Assembly (NCBI GenBank): GCA_019671135.1
Contig: JAHRHY010000009.1
Span: forward strand, 806,001-870,000
From: Linnemannia hyalina
Lineage: Eukaryota; Mortierellomycota; Mortierellomycetes; Mortierellales; Mortierellaceae
Direction: 5' to 3'
DNA: 64,000 nucleotides
Positions within the stretch are counted from its first letter, which is position 1; every line of letters begins with the position of its first letter. A program made the position numbers and the translations under genes. Shown piece after piece: positions 22,176-32,209 of the stretch. A model generated the notes under the pieces. The model saw only the letters and a list, made by a program, of their open reading frames with translations. It searched no databases and was not told the origin of the DNA.

Positions 22176-24769
22176 ATGGGCTCAATTCATATGGAACACA
22201 TAAAAGGCACCACCACGGATCCTGATAACTCTCATCAATCCCTGCACCGTCTCGGCAGGTAAACCACAACAAAAGAAGGTTCTTCACGCACAGGATTTCA
22301 TCAAGGCTGTGTATGCTTCTCAAGCGACAGTAGATCCATGGTGGAAAAGATACAAGGATTCTTGTTGGCGTTACTCGCTTTCACATACAAACCATCAGAG
22401 TCACCATCATCATCAACGACTTTATTTGTCTCTCCATAATATAGGCCGCTACAAAACACAAAAACACTAACACACACCTCCTCACTCCCCCATCAAAACA
22501 CTACCGTTTCATCTCCTTACTCGCTTTGATCTCTAGCCACGATCTCCAAGAACTCACCAACATCGAGCTCACCAAACGGAAAGAAAACAAACGGATCTTA
22601 AACAAATGCAAGCACGAAGGCAAGACATGTAGGCAGAATGTCAGTCAAGGATTCGTGACCTCATGGATGATCGCTTACGTCTCCCAGTACTTGATCGGGG
22701 TTCTGCCATCTGTTTTGACAGGCAAGGCTTTCAAGAAGTAAGTGAAGGGTGTGGGTGGGTTCATCAACATGTCAATTGCTTTTGTTTTTCTCTCTTATCG
22801 TTTGTTTTTCTTTATGAGAAAAAAGGGAGGAAGGGGGGTGATTGAAGAGAAGGGAGTTAGAAGAGGGAGAGACCCGAAAATAGGAGGAGAGCGAATAAGG
22901 GGGAGGGGATGAAAAAGAATACACCATGACATGATGGATAATTGTCCAGTTGGCAATGGTTTTACCCAAGAATTGTCCAGGACAACACGATTACACGACG
23001 ACAACACGATTACACGACAACAACAAGAATGGCAGAACTAAAGGGAGGAAAACAGATAAGAGATACGGCAATATACGCGCTTTTGTGCACTACACGCTTG
23101 GACGGGGCATTCATTCCACACAGGGCGAGAGAAAGAGAGGAATGACAGGATGGACTATGGACTTCCTTTTTTTAAGCGGAAATATATGTCTCTGTCATCT
23201 TCAAATGAAATCTCTTGCTTACCGTTGAATCCAACTTCTTATTCTCCCCGCGACGACGTTTCTTTTCAACTTAGTACGGCAATCTTCAAGAAGAGCGGAG
23301 GGCGTGACACAATCGGATTCGCGTTCTTCGTGTCGTCCTATCTATCAGCCTACAAGGCCCTACTCTGCGCCATGCGACAATACCGACCTTACCATGAGGG
23401 AGACCGGCTCAATGCGTTCGTCGCAGGATCAGTTGCAGGACTGGCGATGTGGATTGACAAAAACAAGATTCGCAGAAAGGCACTCGCCCTCTACCTCTTC
23501 ACACGGTCCATCCAGTTCGGATCAAGCTACTCGATGAAGAAGTGGGCTGAGCACCGGGAAGCCAAGAGATCGACCCAGCACCTCACTTTCCGGGATGCTG
23601 TTCATTCGTCAGGAAAGGAGCACGCACTGATCACACAGTCAGGATGGGGCGATATCCTCGCCAAGGTCATGTTGTCGTCGGCCGGTGCGGTGTTGATGTC
23701 GTCGTCAGCTGCAGTCAACCTCTATGCGTGCATGGTTGAGCCGGATACAATGCCGCAGTCTTACTGGAGGTTCATAATGCACCACACCGGTCTGCCTCAA
23801 AAGTTTGGACCTATGCTCAAACCTCTATTGGACGTCTTTGCGTCACAGCTGTTCGTGTTGGATGCACTCCCTCCCGGCGTAGAGGGTATCACGATCCCTG
23901 CTGGTGTCACCTCTAGGGAGTTTATATCCACCCTCTCACCCAGCGTCGCGAGTGTGTTCCCGAGTCATGTCCACCATGAATACCAACTGTGCGCGCTAAT
24001 GCACCCATTGACACCGTGTTCTGGCCATCTCAAGGATGTCCTTGCTGGCGAGTTTGGCCGTGCATTCAGGATGTACGCTCCCCTCAACTTTGTACGTCCG
24101 CACCACGAAAAGTTTCTGTCGCTATAACTTTGTACGTTACATTTCGTTCTTGCATAGTTTTATGCAGCCATTCTAACTCCATGCTTTCCTGATCTGCTGC
24201 TGTTGGGTGAAATAGCTTCTGACGCTTGTCTTCCAGCGCAAAAAATTGGCGACCCAGCCCAAAGAGGTTGCACAGCGATATATCAAATCTACCATTCGGT
24301 CAACCCTCTTCATGACGATGTACACGTGGGGTGCCTTTTACACCCTATGCATAATGCGTAGGATCTTCAAGAGAGAGCGAACTTATATGTAAGCTCCGTG
24401 TGTTCTTTGATTCTTTTTTTAATTTTTTACGGGTCTTCGATGATGGTTGCGCTTGACTAACACTCACTTCCTATCTTATTGTCACAAAACGATGATAGGT
24501 ACTTTCTCAACGGAGTCATTGCAGGATTCGCAGTCTTGATTGAAGCACCAGGCCGACAGATAGAGCTGGGACTCTATTGCTTGCCTCGCGCATTGGATAC
24601 AGCATGGCATTTGATGCTGAAGCGTGGATTGGTCCGCAATATTCCTAATGCTGAGATGGCGTTGTTCTGTGCCTCGATGGGATTGATGATGACCATCTAC
24701 CAGAACGACCCCAGTGTTATCAATAATAACTACCTCTCCGTCCTCACTCGTGTCTTCGGACGTAATTAG
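22176..24769 (+). CDS. TMEM135-like membrane protein, tandem copy B
   Basis: Five exons, 22176-22258, 22537-22737, 23275-24091, 24216-24388 and 24499-24769, join in phase to 514 residues. All four introns interrupt the same codons as in copy A. Exons 3-5 are close paralogues of copy A (for example KKSGGRDTIGFAFF against KKSGGSDTVGFAFF), with exons 4 and 5 of identical length (173 and 271 nt) and exon 3 differing by one codon. The same Cys/His motifs occur (CKHEGKTC and CALMHPLTPC). Exon 1 is different: 27 residues (MGSIHMEHIKGTTT start) against 43, sharing only the last residues (SLHRLG against RLQRLS). The start codon is therefore the least certain part. Exon 2 is four codons longer than in copy A. 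Function as for copy A, unknown in fungi. Confidence 0.8.
22981..23018. repeat. Two-copy 19-bp tandem repeat in intron 2 of copy B
   Basis: Two adjacent copies of an about 19-base unit beginning GACAACACGATTACAC lie in intron 2 of TMEM135-like copy B, followed by ACAACAACA sequence. Confidence 0.7.
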
Positions 24770-25850
24770 ACCGTTCATCCTAGTCATCTTTCGAAGGAAT
24801 CTTTTTTTTTTTCTTTTGGAAAACATTGGCAATAATAGAACAACTCGTTTTACCTCCTTCACCCACTATGCAAAGTGAACGTTTTTTTACTCGGATAATA
24901 ATATTGTTTCATCGCGGGAGTGGCAAACAGGGACATAGGGATAGGGAGTGTCAATATCGGCTTCTTCTCTTTCTCGTCATCTCTATCGATTGCCGCGTGC
25001 ATCCCCTACCCTTGTTGAATATCTACGTGTTTTTGTTCCCATACGAACGTTGTTGTGCCCATTGGTAAAAAATAAAGACGAAAAGAAATAGGGGCGAGGA
25101 AATAGATGGTTTTGGAGCACCCCAATTGGCTTGCATTCTCTCGCGTTTTTATTTTTCTTATTCTACTTCTGTCCTAAAGCTGACATTGCAAACGAGCGAT
25201 ACTAGAAAAAGGAAAGGGAGAACAAAAAAAAAGGGGAAGTGAGAGGAGGAGCAAAAAGGGATTGTAGATCTGTGTGGTCATCGGTGAGACCTTTTTCCTT
25301 TCGACCAGGACTGGGCCTTTCCCGAAGTTTATTTTCTCACAAGAAAGGGACAATCGAGGTTCGGGTGTATGTTGATGCTTGCTGGATCTCTCTGTAGCAA
25401 GAAAGAAGGGGATACTTGCTCAGCCCTTTTTTTTTCTTTAAGTGTTGTGTATATGAGTGTTTGTCCCAATACTCCCACCTCCTTTATCGATTCCCTTTCT
25501 GTCTACATGTTATTCCTCTTTCTTGTGTCTATCCTTAGCAAGCAAGGGATATTACTCCACTGCAAGGAAGAGGAGGGGAAAGAAGAAGGAGAACATCAAA
25601 TCACAAGAAGGTCCTCCTTTCTTTTTTTTCTCGCCGCCCTTCTTTTTTTACCAATCCACCACTTATTTTCCTATGCTCCCATTTTGACGAAGTTTCAAAA
25701 TAAAAGACGCGTCCTTCCTATACCTTTTCTTTTATCCTTCTTTCCATACACGCTCGACATATCCTCACCTTTCGCTCTACATCCCTCCAAAAGATTAAAC
25801 AATAATACACAACTACCAACCAACAAACTCAAAAAAAAAACTATCAGCAA
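24770..25850. other. Intergenic
   Basis: About 1.1 kb without a gene. Contains an AATAAA near 25068 that may serve copy B, and T/C-rich sequence towards the pseudogene start at 25851 (CTATCAGCAACATG context). Open frames here are low complexity. Confidence 0.55.
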
Positions 25851-27201
25851 CATGAAGTTCATTTTAGCGCCATTAGCGACCGTGGCCACGTTGGCCAGCC
25901 TGGTCGCAGCAGCAGCCCCCGACAACGAAAAGACGATCGACTACTCGAAATACGCCATCAAAGGCCCTGTCTCGGAGATCTATGCCTACTAGCCCGACAA
26001 AAAGGATTCTGACCCAGACACCCGTGTTGTCGAGCTCCTCATGCCCTCCACCGGCCGCACCTTCCCCTACAGGCTCCACTACAAGGACCCAAAAAGACAA
26101 CAAGTACGACCTCTCGGTTGCTAAGGATGCCGAGGAAGCCCTTGCGGCTGCTGGGGAAGATGGATCGGCGATTGGAAAGATGGCTGGCGCGGAGTATGCG
26201 ACTCTGGATCTTGATTCCAAGGTCTCGATGTCGGTCTACCTGGACAAGGACGGCAAGGTCGTGTATATGGTCTAGGGTTCCACGGTTCCGACATAGAATA
26301 AGGACATGTTGGTCCACCAAGACGCCTTGTCCGCAACCTCCGCCGCAAGTTGGACCCCAACACGCCCGGTATTGAGGACTTGAAGGACCCCGGTTCGATG
26401 GTGGCCCAGGTCCTTTTGAACAAGTTGGCCCTCGAAGGTCCTGATGCCCTTGAGGATGCCAAGAATGACCCCAACATGGTCAAGATCTTGGATGGCCTCT
26501 ATGACTCGGCCTATAAATACTATGAAGAGAAGGCTAGGTTAGAGGCCGAGGTTGCCGAGGAGGAGAAGCAAAACCAAGGTAACAACGATTCGTTCTTTGG
26601 TTCTTTTTTTATTTCTTGAAAGGCCTTCCATTTTTTTTAAATTTCTCGTTCATTTTGGTGTATGCATCCAATTCATTTTGCATCCCTTCGATCTGTCTCC
26701 CAACAACACATGGAGCAAACATTTGACCCCAATGCACACTGCAAAAAAAAGAGAGAGAGAGAATACCTCTGCCCAACAAGAACAGCAACAACTAGTAGCA
26801 ATCAACAACAACCGCCTTCCTTCCGTCCTACCTTGCTTCCTTCCTTCGTTCCTTACTCTCCATTTTTTTCCTTCTCGTATTTTTCCTCCCACCCCCCATC
26901 CCATCGATCCTCTCACCCCCTCCTCTTACCGAGGCTCTTTCACCTTATCCTTTTCTTCTTTCTTCTCACGCAATCCTCCTTCTTTCCTCCTCCCCTTTTT
27001 TTACGCGCCAAGAAAGAAAGAGAGAACGTTAATTCTAGCCGGGACCAACAGCAAAGACGAATCATTTACTAACGCGTCATATGGTATTATCTTTCTATCG
27101 AATGTTGTTGAACAAAACTGATAGCTGGCAAGAAGGAGGAGCGCCACAATAAGCCTCACCACCACCACCACAATAAGGCCCCTCACAAGAAGAAAAACTA
27201 A
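25851..27201 (+). pseudogene. Disrupted secreted-protein gene (three TAG codons, two frameshifts)
   Basis: A good start with signal peptide (MKFILAPLATVATLASLVAA) leads into coding-like sequence broken several times. Breaks, in order: an in-frame TAG at 25989-25991 after EIYAY; a one-base gain in an A-run near 26090, after which the frame resumes at KDNKYDLSVAKDAEEAL; TAG at 26273-26275 after KVVYMV; TAG at 26293-26295; and a one-base loss near 26325-26330. The third frame (NLRRKLDPNTPGIEDLKDPG, VAQVLLNKLALEGPDALEDA) then runs to a donor at 26578. A last exon at 27125-27201 adds a Lys/His-rich tail with five consecutive His, ending in TAA. Codon bias and the intact intron show this was a real gene. 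An ancestral length of roughly 290 residues is expected. The family was not recognised. Sequencing error could explain the indels but hardly all three nonsense codons. Confidence 0.7.
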
Positions 27202-27955
27202 ACCAACACGATAACAACAAAACCACAACAACAACCCATTGCTCGACAAACAAATCAACATTCAACCTTTACACCGACTGAATGAAGGAAGCCCTGAAAA
27301 AAAAAAAAAAACACGAAAAAAATAAATAAAGAAAATAGAGGAGTGAAGGAGAGAGTCCGTCAAACATAGTAGTAGTGTTGTAGTATTCGAATAAGAGATA
27401 CAATTCAATCGCAGAAACAACAAGCTTTTGGAGAGGTTTAGTGTCCCTAGAGAAATGTCTCTAGTCCACCTTGCTATGATATATTGTTTCTAATTACTTT
27501 TACTGTGAAATTAATAGGAGTGCGTTTTCACTCAATGAACTTTTTTTTTCTATCATTCAAGGTGTTCATTTATTTTTTAGAAAAAGAGGGAGGGGGGTGG
27601 GGAGGAAAGGAAGAGAAATGAGCAAAAAGGAGGACTTGAGCCTGTTCAGGGCGTGCGAAAAAGAGTACACCCTGTTCTATTATAGACCTTTGCGAAAGAA
27701 TGCAAACACAGACAGTCATCGTCGCGTCGTGAAAGGGAAAGTACGGAAGGGCGTGGGCTATCCTTGTTTGCGCTCACTCTCTAAACGCATTCTACCATCG
27801 CCGCCAACATTGGCTCCTCTCTTTGCCTTGCACCATGATTCGGTGTTTGGTACGCTCGCAGACTGACATTCGGAATAAAGAGAAATAAAAAGCGTGTGTA
27901 TATTGTGTAATGATGAAAAGACAAAGGAAAACAATAAAGGAGGAAAAAGAGAGAT
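27202..27955. other. Intergenic
   Basis: About 750 bp, A/T-rich, no gene seen. Includes A-rich runs near 27298-27330. It is the 3' flank of both neighbours, which converge here. Confidence 0.6.
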
Positions 27956-29407
27956 CTAGACGGCGTTGACAGACTTGTCTCGGAGGAGACGAATGGTATT
28001 ATAGAGCAGGTCGCCATAGGCATCCAAGGGTCCGGGAGCACAGAAACGAGCACAGTCGCCATCGCCCATGCGACCATCGGGTCTCAGCGCAAACATGTTC
28101 TCCGTGTCCAGATAGATTCCACCTGCTGCCTCAACAATCACCCTGGCGATCCTGTTTTGACGCTGGATATCGGCCAGCGTTGGGCGGAACTCTTGCTTTT
28201 CACCAGCAGCTGCCTCCTGTCTCTTAGGCGCCGTCTGGAGTGGCTTCTGGATAGTAATTCCCTCTGCATCCGAGTCACCATCCTTGTTGGCAACAGCCTC
28301 GTCCTCCCCGTGGTTCTTGAACTGGGAGCAGTTAGCCGAGATTGGGTGGGTTGCGCGGTAGATGACCATGGTGTCGGGGTAGTACTTCCAGAGGTGCTTC
28401 ATCGTAAAGACCAGCTCAGACATAAACACCTCATCTGGTCTCCAGATCAATCCGCGGTTAAGGACCAAGATCTTGTACTTCAGCAACATGTCTGGCGTTG
28501 CCCAGGCCTGTTCAACAGTCGAGGCGCTAGGAAACTCTTCATCCTCAGGGTTAACAGCCCAAGGGACCGACAGCAAATCGTTTCTGGCGTACTTGAGGGC
28601 GACGCCGTTGCATAGTCCATGCGACGAATGGTGAAGACAACCGAGCTCTCCGTAGCAGACAAAGGAACTCTTAAAGGCTGAGGCAATCACATCATGAAGC
28701 TGGTACTGAGTGACATCTCCCACGACCAAGAAGTTGCGCTCATCCATGACCTCACAGAACTTTGGCTTAGTAAAGGCTTCGTAGACGGCTCTCTCGTCCT
28801 GCAATCCCATTGTTCCAGGTCCAGGTCCACACTTGGCCATATCAGGGACCCACCTGTACTTGACTGCCTCTCGGACCATAAAACGGTCGTGTGTATGATC
28901 AAACTCGCCGAGGTAATGCCCATTGCCTTCCCGATCTAGCGCCTTCATGAAGGTTTTGTCACATTTGGCGAAACGAGAGTCGCCCAAGTGATTGAGAGGG
29001 GTGAACTCCTGATCCTGTCTCTGCCAGGAGCCATAGGTTGTCCAGCAACGGATCTGATCCCGGACCTTTTGGACCACCGCAGCGTCGCCCTTGATGACGG
29101 ATCCATGAATTTTTTTTGCAGACTTGTCCTCAAAGACTCTGTAGGCCTCGGCTTTGACGATGGTATCGGCGAGGGTGTCGAGGGCGCTAAAGTCCTTGAG
29201 GGTCAGCGGTACTGTGGGGTGACGGTTCCTACCGGGGTCGTCCCATCGTGATGAAGCAGGGTCGGATGAGCCCGGGGTGGGGTCGAGATCCTCTGGTCGG
29301 TAGTCATTTGAGGATGAGTTGCTTGAGAAGAAGAGGTAGAGTTGGAAGGCGAGGGCACATCCGATGATGATGGCCAGTGGTCGACCGAGAGCAGGGACAG
29401 GAGGCAT
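27956..29407 (-). CDS. PC-esterase/PMR5-like type II membrane protein, nucleophile apparently missing
   Basis: Intronless, 483 residues. A short cytoplasmic tip and a signal anchor (LAIIIGCALAFQLYLFF, about residues 11-27) are followed by a Ser/Asn-rich stem and a lumenal domain. The layout resembles the PMR5/CAS1-like PC-esterase group of wall and glycan O-acetyltransferases: CWTTYGSWQRQ, YRWVPDMAKCGPG, a motif-I-like block NFLVVGDVTQYQLHD, and a C-terminal block DCARFCAPGPLDAYGDLLYN. In active members motif I reads GDS and the C-terminal motif reads D-C-x-H. Here the GDS serine is Val and the histidine position is not His. This may be a pseudoenzyme or a divergent relative. Cysteines are plentiful, as expected in the secretory lumen. 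Family call moderately sure; substrate unknown. Confidence 0.72.
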   Translation of the reverse strand: MPPVPALGRPLAIIIGCALAFQLYLFFSSNSSSNDYRPEDLDPTPGSSDPASSRWDDPGRNRHPTVPLTLKDFSALDTLADTIVKAEAYRVFEDKSAKKIHGSVIKGDAAVVQKVRDQIRCWTTYGSWQRQDQEFTPLNHLGDSRFAKCDKTFMKALDREGNGHYLGEFDHTHDRFMVREAVKYRWVPDMAKCGPGPGTMGLQDERAVYEAFTKPKFCEVMDERNFLVVGDVTQYQLHDVIASAFKSSFVCYGELGCLHHSSHGLCNGVALKYARNDLLSVPWAVNPEDEEFPSASTVEQAWATPDMLLKYKILVLNRGLIWRPDEVFMSELVFTMKHLWKYYPDTMVIYRATHPISANCSQFKNHGEDEAVANKDGDSDAEGITIQKPLQTAPKRQEAAAGEKQEFRPTLADIQRQNRIARVIVEAAGGIYLDTENMFALRPDGRMGDGDCARFCAPGPLDAYGDLLYNTIRLLRDKSVNAV

Positions 29408-31505
29408 CAGTCCTTCTTTGTTTTTGTTTCCTTTGCTTGTCCTTGTTTGGTTGGCTATGGTCCTGACTTGGTTGTCCTTGACTTGGGGCTATCCTGCCTG
29501 TGTGTGTGATTTGTTTTGGTGATGGGCAGTTAAGTCGTTGTTGGATGGGTTGAGAGAAAGAGTGAAGGAGTGAAGGACGAGAAAGGAGAAAGGGAAGAGG
29601 AAGAGGAAGAGGAAAAGGAAAAGAGAGACAGATGGACAAACAGACAGGGTCAGAGACACAATCACTGCGAATTTATTTTTGGAAACACACTCTTGAATGC
29701 TCTCATCTCGTTCTTGACTTCTATCCCTCCCTCTCTTACTCTCGTTTTTCTCTTTTCAATCTTGCACTCCCCCCATCTGGCACATATCCTGTCCAACGAA
29801 GAAATAATTCTCGACTTGACCGGGTACCAGAGAAGGAGAGAAGGAGGGGCTGAGGGAAACGGGCGCAAAAGTCGGAATCCACGCTAATTAAAAGCTCCCC
29901 GAAACTCTCTTTGCTTCCACCTGTCTAAAGCCTCAAAAAACGTATGCCAATTGCGGTGCCTTGACCGCCTTCACTCAGTCTTTGCTGGTGGCACCTTTGC
30001 ACAAGAGGTCTCGAACCGCAAATGAATGCGCCAGAAGTACAGTGTGTCGAACGCGCACGTGATTGATGGTCACGTGTATATTCCTCTCCACAGAATGCCC
30101 ACAGAACGCGTAGTTTCCTCGCCTAGGGCAACAACCCCACGACAGTCTGTCGAAGGGAGAGGTGGCAATGGTAGCCAGATAATATGGGGACGAGCTCCGA
30201 CTCCATTGGAAGGAAAGAAGCAATTTAGTAGACTGGAGCTGCTCTCTACACACTGTGGAGAAAGAGTATTGATGAACCCCTTCAGTTGTTGCTCTCACTC
30301 CATTGGGTCACTTGCCCTGTTCGTTGGGGTTACTGCTTGCACTCCACCTCATTGACCGCACAGGCCGTCTCTTTTTTTCGCACTGGGTGCTATATAATTA
30401 TTTTTCTTCGTACACGGGGTGATGGATTGGATTGTTGTCTGTTTTTCGTTCACACGGTCTTTCAGAACTGACATCCTCACTTCCTCCCCGTTGATGTTTC
30501 TGTATCGAGAAAAAGGCGTCTCCCTGACTCGCCCCGTTCATCCATCCATCGATAGCCGCCATGGGTAGCTTCCTGATCGCCATGAAGGATGTTGTTCCTG
30601 AACAAGCTCTCGCACTCGAGTACAAGTATCGGAGCCTAATTGTGTTACATCCTCTCGTCGCCCATTCTATCATGTTAGCTTTGCGAAGAATAAAGGCTTT
30701 GTGGAATGGATTATTATTATCATCGATGGATGTATGATTATTGAGGTTGAAAGTGGTGACCCTTGTCGTTCATGTCTACGTACGCACAAGTGGGGGACAA
30801 CACAACAGAACACAACAGAAACAGAGAAAAAGCGAGTAACGAGGAGGACCAAGCGGGTGAGAGAAAGTAAACAACGACGTAAAAAAACTGCTAAGGGGTG
30901 GTGGGTGGACAGGCAGAGAGGACGGGACATGTAGCAATATGGTACTCATGCACACGAGAGACATAGAAAAATATATGCCGTTGATTTTGTACGTGTGTAG
31001 TGTATGAAAAAGAATGAATGCAATGAGATTCCCCTTTTGACATGGCGAGAAACAAAAGACTCCGCGTTTTCTAAGGGGAAAGAGAGCGGGAGTGAGAGTG
31101 AAGAAGTAGTAGACACGGTGTGGAGGATGGTGGTTGCCGCATGGCGGGTTGGAGCGCCATATTCTTTTGTTTTATGCTCCAGAGATGTTACGCAGCAAGA
31201 TATCATCATCAATGCCTATCAACCAAGTCGCCTTGGTCTCAGTCCACCCTTTCTTTTTGTTCCCCACGACAATCGGCAACAAAGGCTTTGCGCTATAAAA
31301 GTGCCCCGCGCGTCGTTATGCGTCTCTTTTTCTTCTTTTCCATTTTCTCTTCTTCTGAATCTTCTCCTTTTCTCATCACACTTCCACCTCTTCCTCTCAT
31401 TTCCCCATTCCTCCCTTCCCTTCACAAAAGAAAAGTTTCTTTTTACCCTTTTAACCTAGTTTCTCCCCGCTTGTCAACTACCCAGAACAAAAAAGCTGAG
31501 CAACC
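29408..31505. other. Intergenic, EF2 promoter region
   Basis: About 2.1 kb between divergent genes. Next to the PC-esterase-like start it is GA-rich on the plus strand (about 29545-29640). The last 250 bp before the EF2 ATG are CT-rich (TTCTTCTTTTCC and similar), typical of a strongly expressed fungal gene. One 58-codon frame at 30561-30737 is listed separately. Nothing else was supported. Confidence 0.55.
30561..30737 (+). CDS. Possible 58-residue peptide, unrecognised
   Basis: Frame starting in a good context (CCGCCATGGG) and encoding MGSFLIAMKDVV, an Glu/Lys/Arg-containing middle and LVAHSIMLALRRIKALWN, ending at TGA. Codon use in the first 35 codons is C/G-ending like real genes here, then turns A/T-rich (a TTA run). 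No family was recognised, and it could be chance or a decayed remnant. Confidence 0.2.
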   Translation: MGSFLIAMKDVVPEQALALEYKYRSLIVLHPLVAHSIMLALRRIKALWNGLLLSSMDV

Positions 31506-32158
31506 ATGGTTAACTTCACTATCGACCAGATCCGGGCCTTGGTAAGTCATCCTTTTTTATTCTTATATATTCTCTCCTTCCTCGTCTTCTTTATTGTTAT
31601 GGGTTCAGAACACGACAATGAACAAAAAAGTTAAAAGGGTTCAAGGGGATTAAAAAACGAGAAGAAAGGGTAAAGGGTGCTGGGGCCACATATACATTTC
31701 TATCATTTTGGAAGAGAGAGCTTCGTTTCGCTGTGTGTGGCTTTCTTTTTCTAGTCGTGTGAGTTTTCTATTGCATTATTATTACAAGCTCCGTCCGTCG
31801 CAGAAAAGAGTGGTCTACCCTCCTTCCTCCTCACTCTGTACCCTTTGGCAGACAGAAGAGAAGGAAGCTGTCCTCCCATCTCTCTGTGTCGTTCATCAAA
31901 CTCAAATGTTCTCCACAAAAACACGCACACGCAAGAAGAACACGCCCATATGTTTGCTAAAAAAACCATCCTACCCACCCATCCAATGGCACTTGTCTCT
32001 TTTTGTCCTTCCCGTCCATGCACATTGGCCTCTCTCGGTCTTGGAGATGCATATATCATAACGTGGGTCCTCGAAAAACATCGTGTGAGAAAAAAAAAAT
32101 GGACAATAAAAGGCGTCGAGGCAGGAGTAGAGTAGGGCTGGCATGATCGTTGGGGCAA

Positions 32159-32209
<51 letters not shown>

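Noticed and set aside
25851..26619. TAG readthrough or codon reassignment to explain in-frame TAG
   Set aside because: Intact neighbours (F-box gene at 5210, both TMEM135-like genes, PC-esterase-like gene) end in TAG, and two frameshifts also occur. Pseudogene is simpler.
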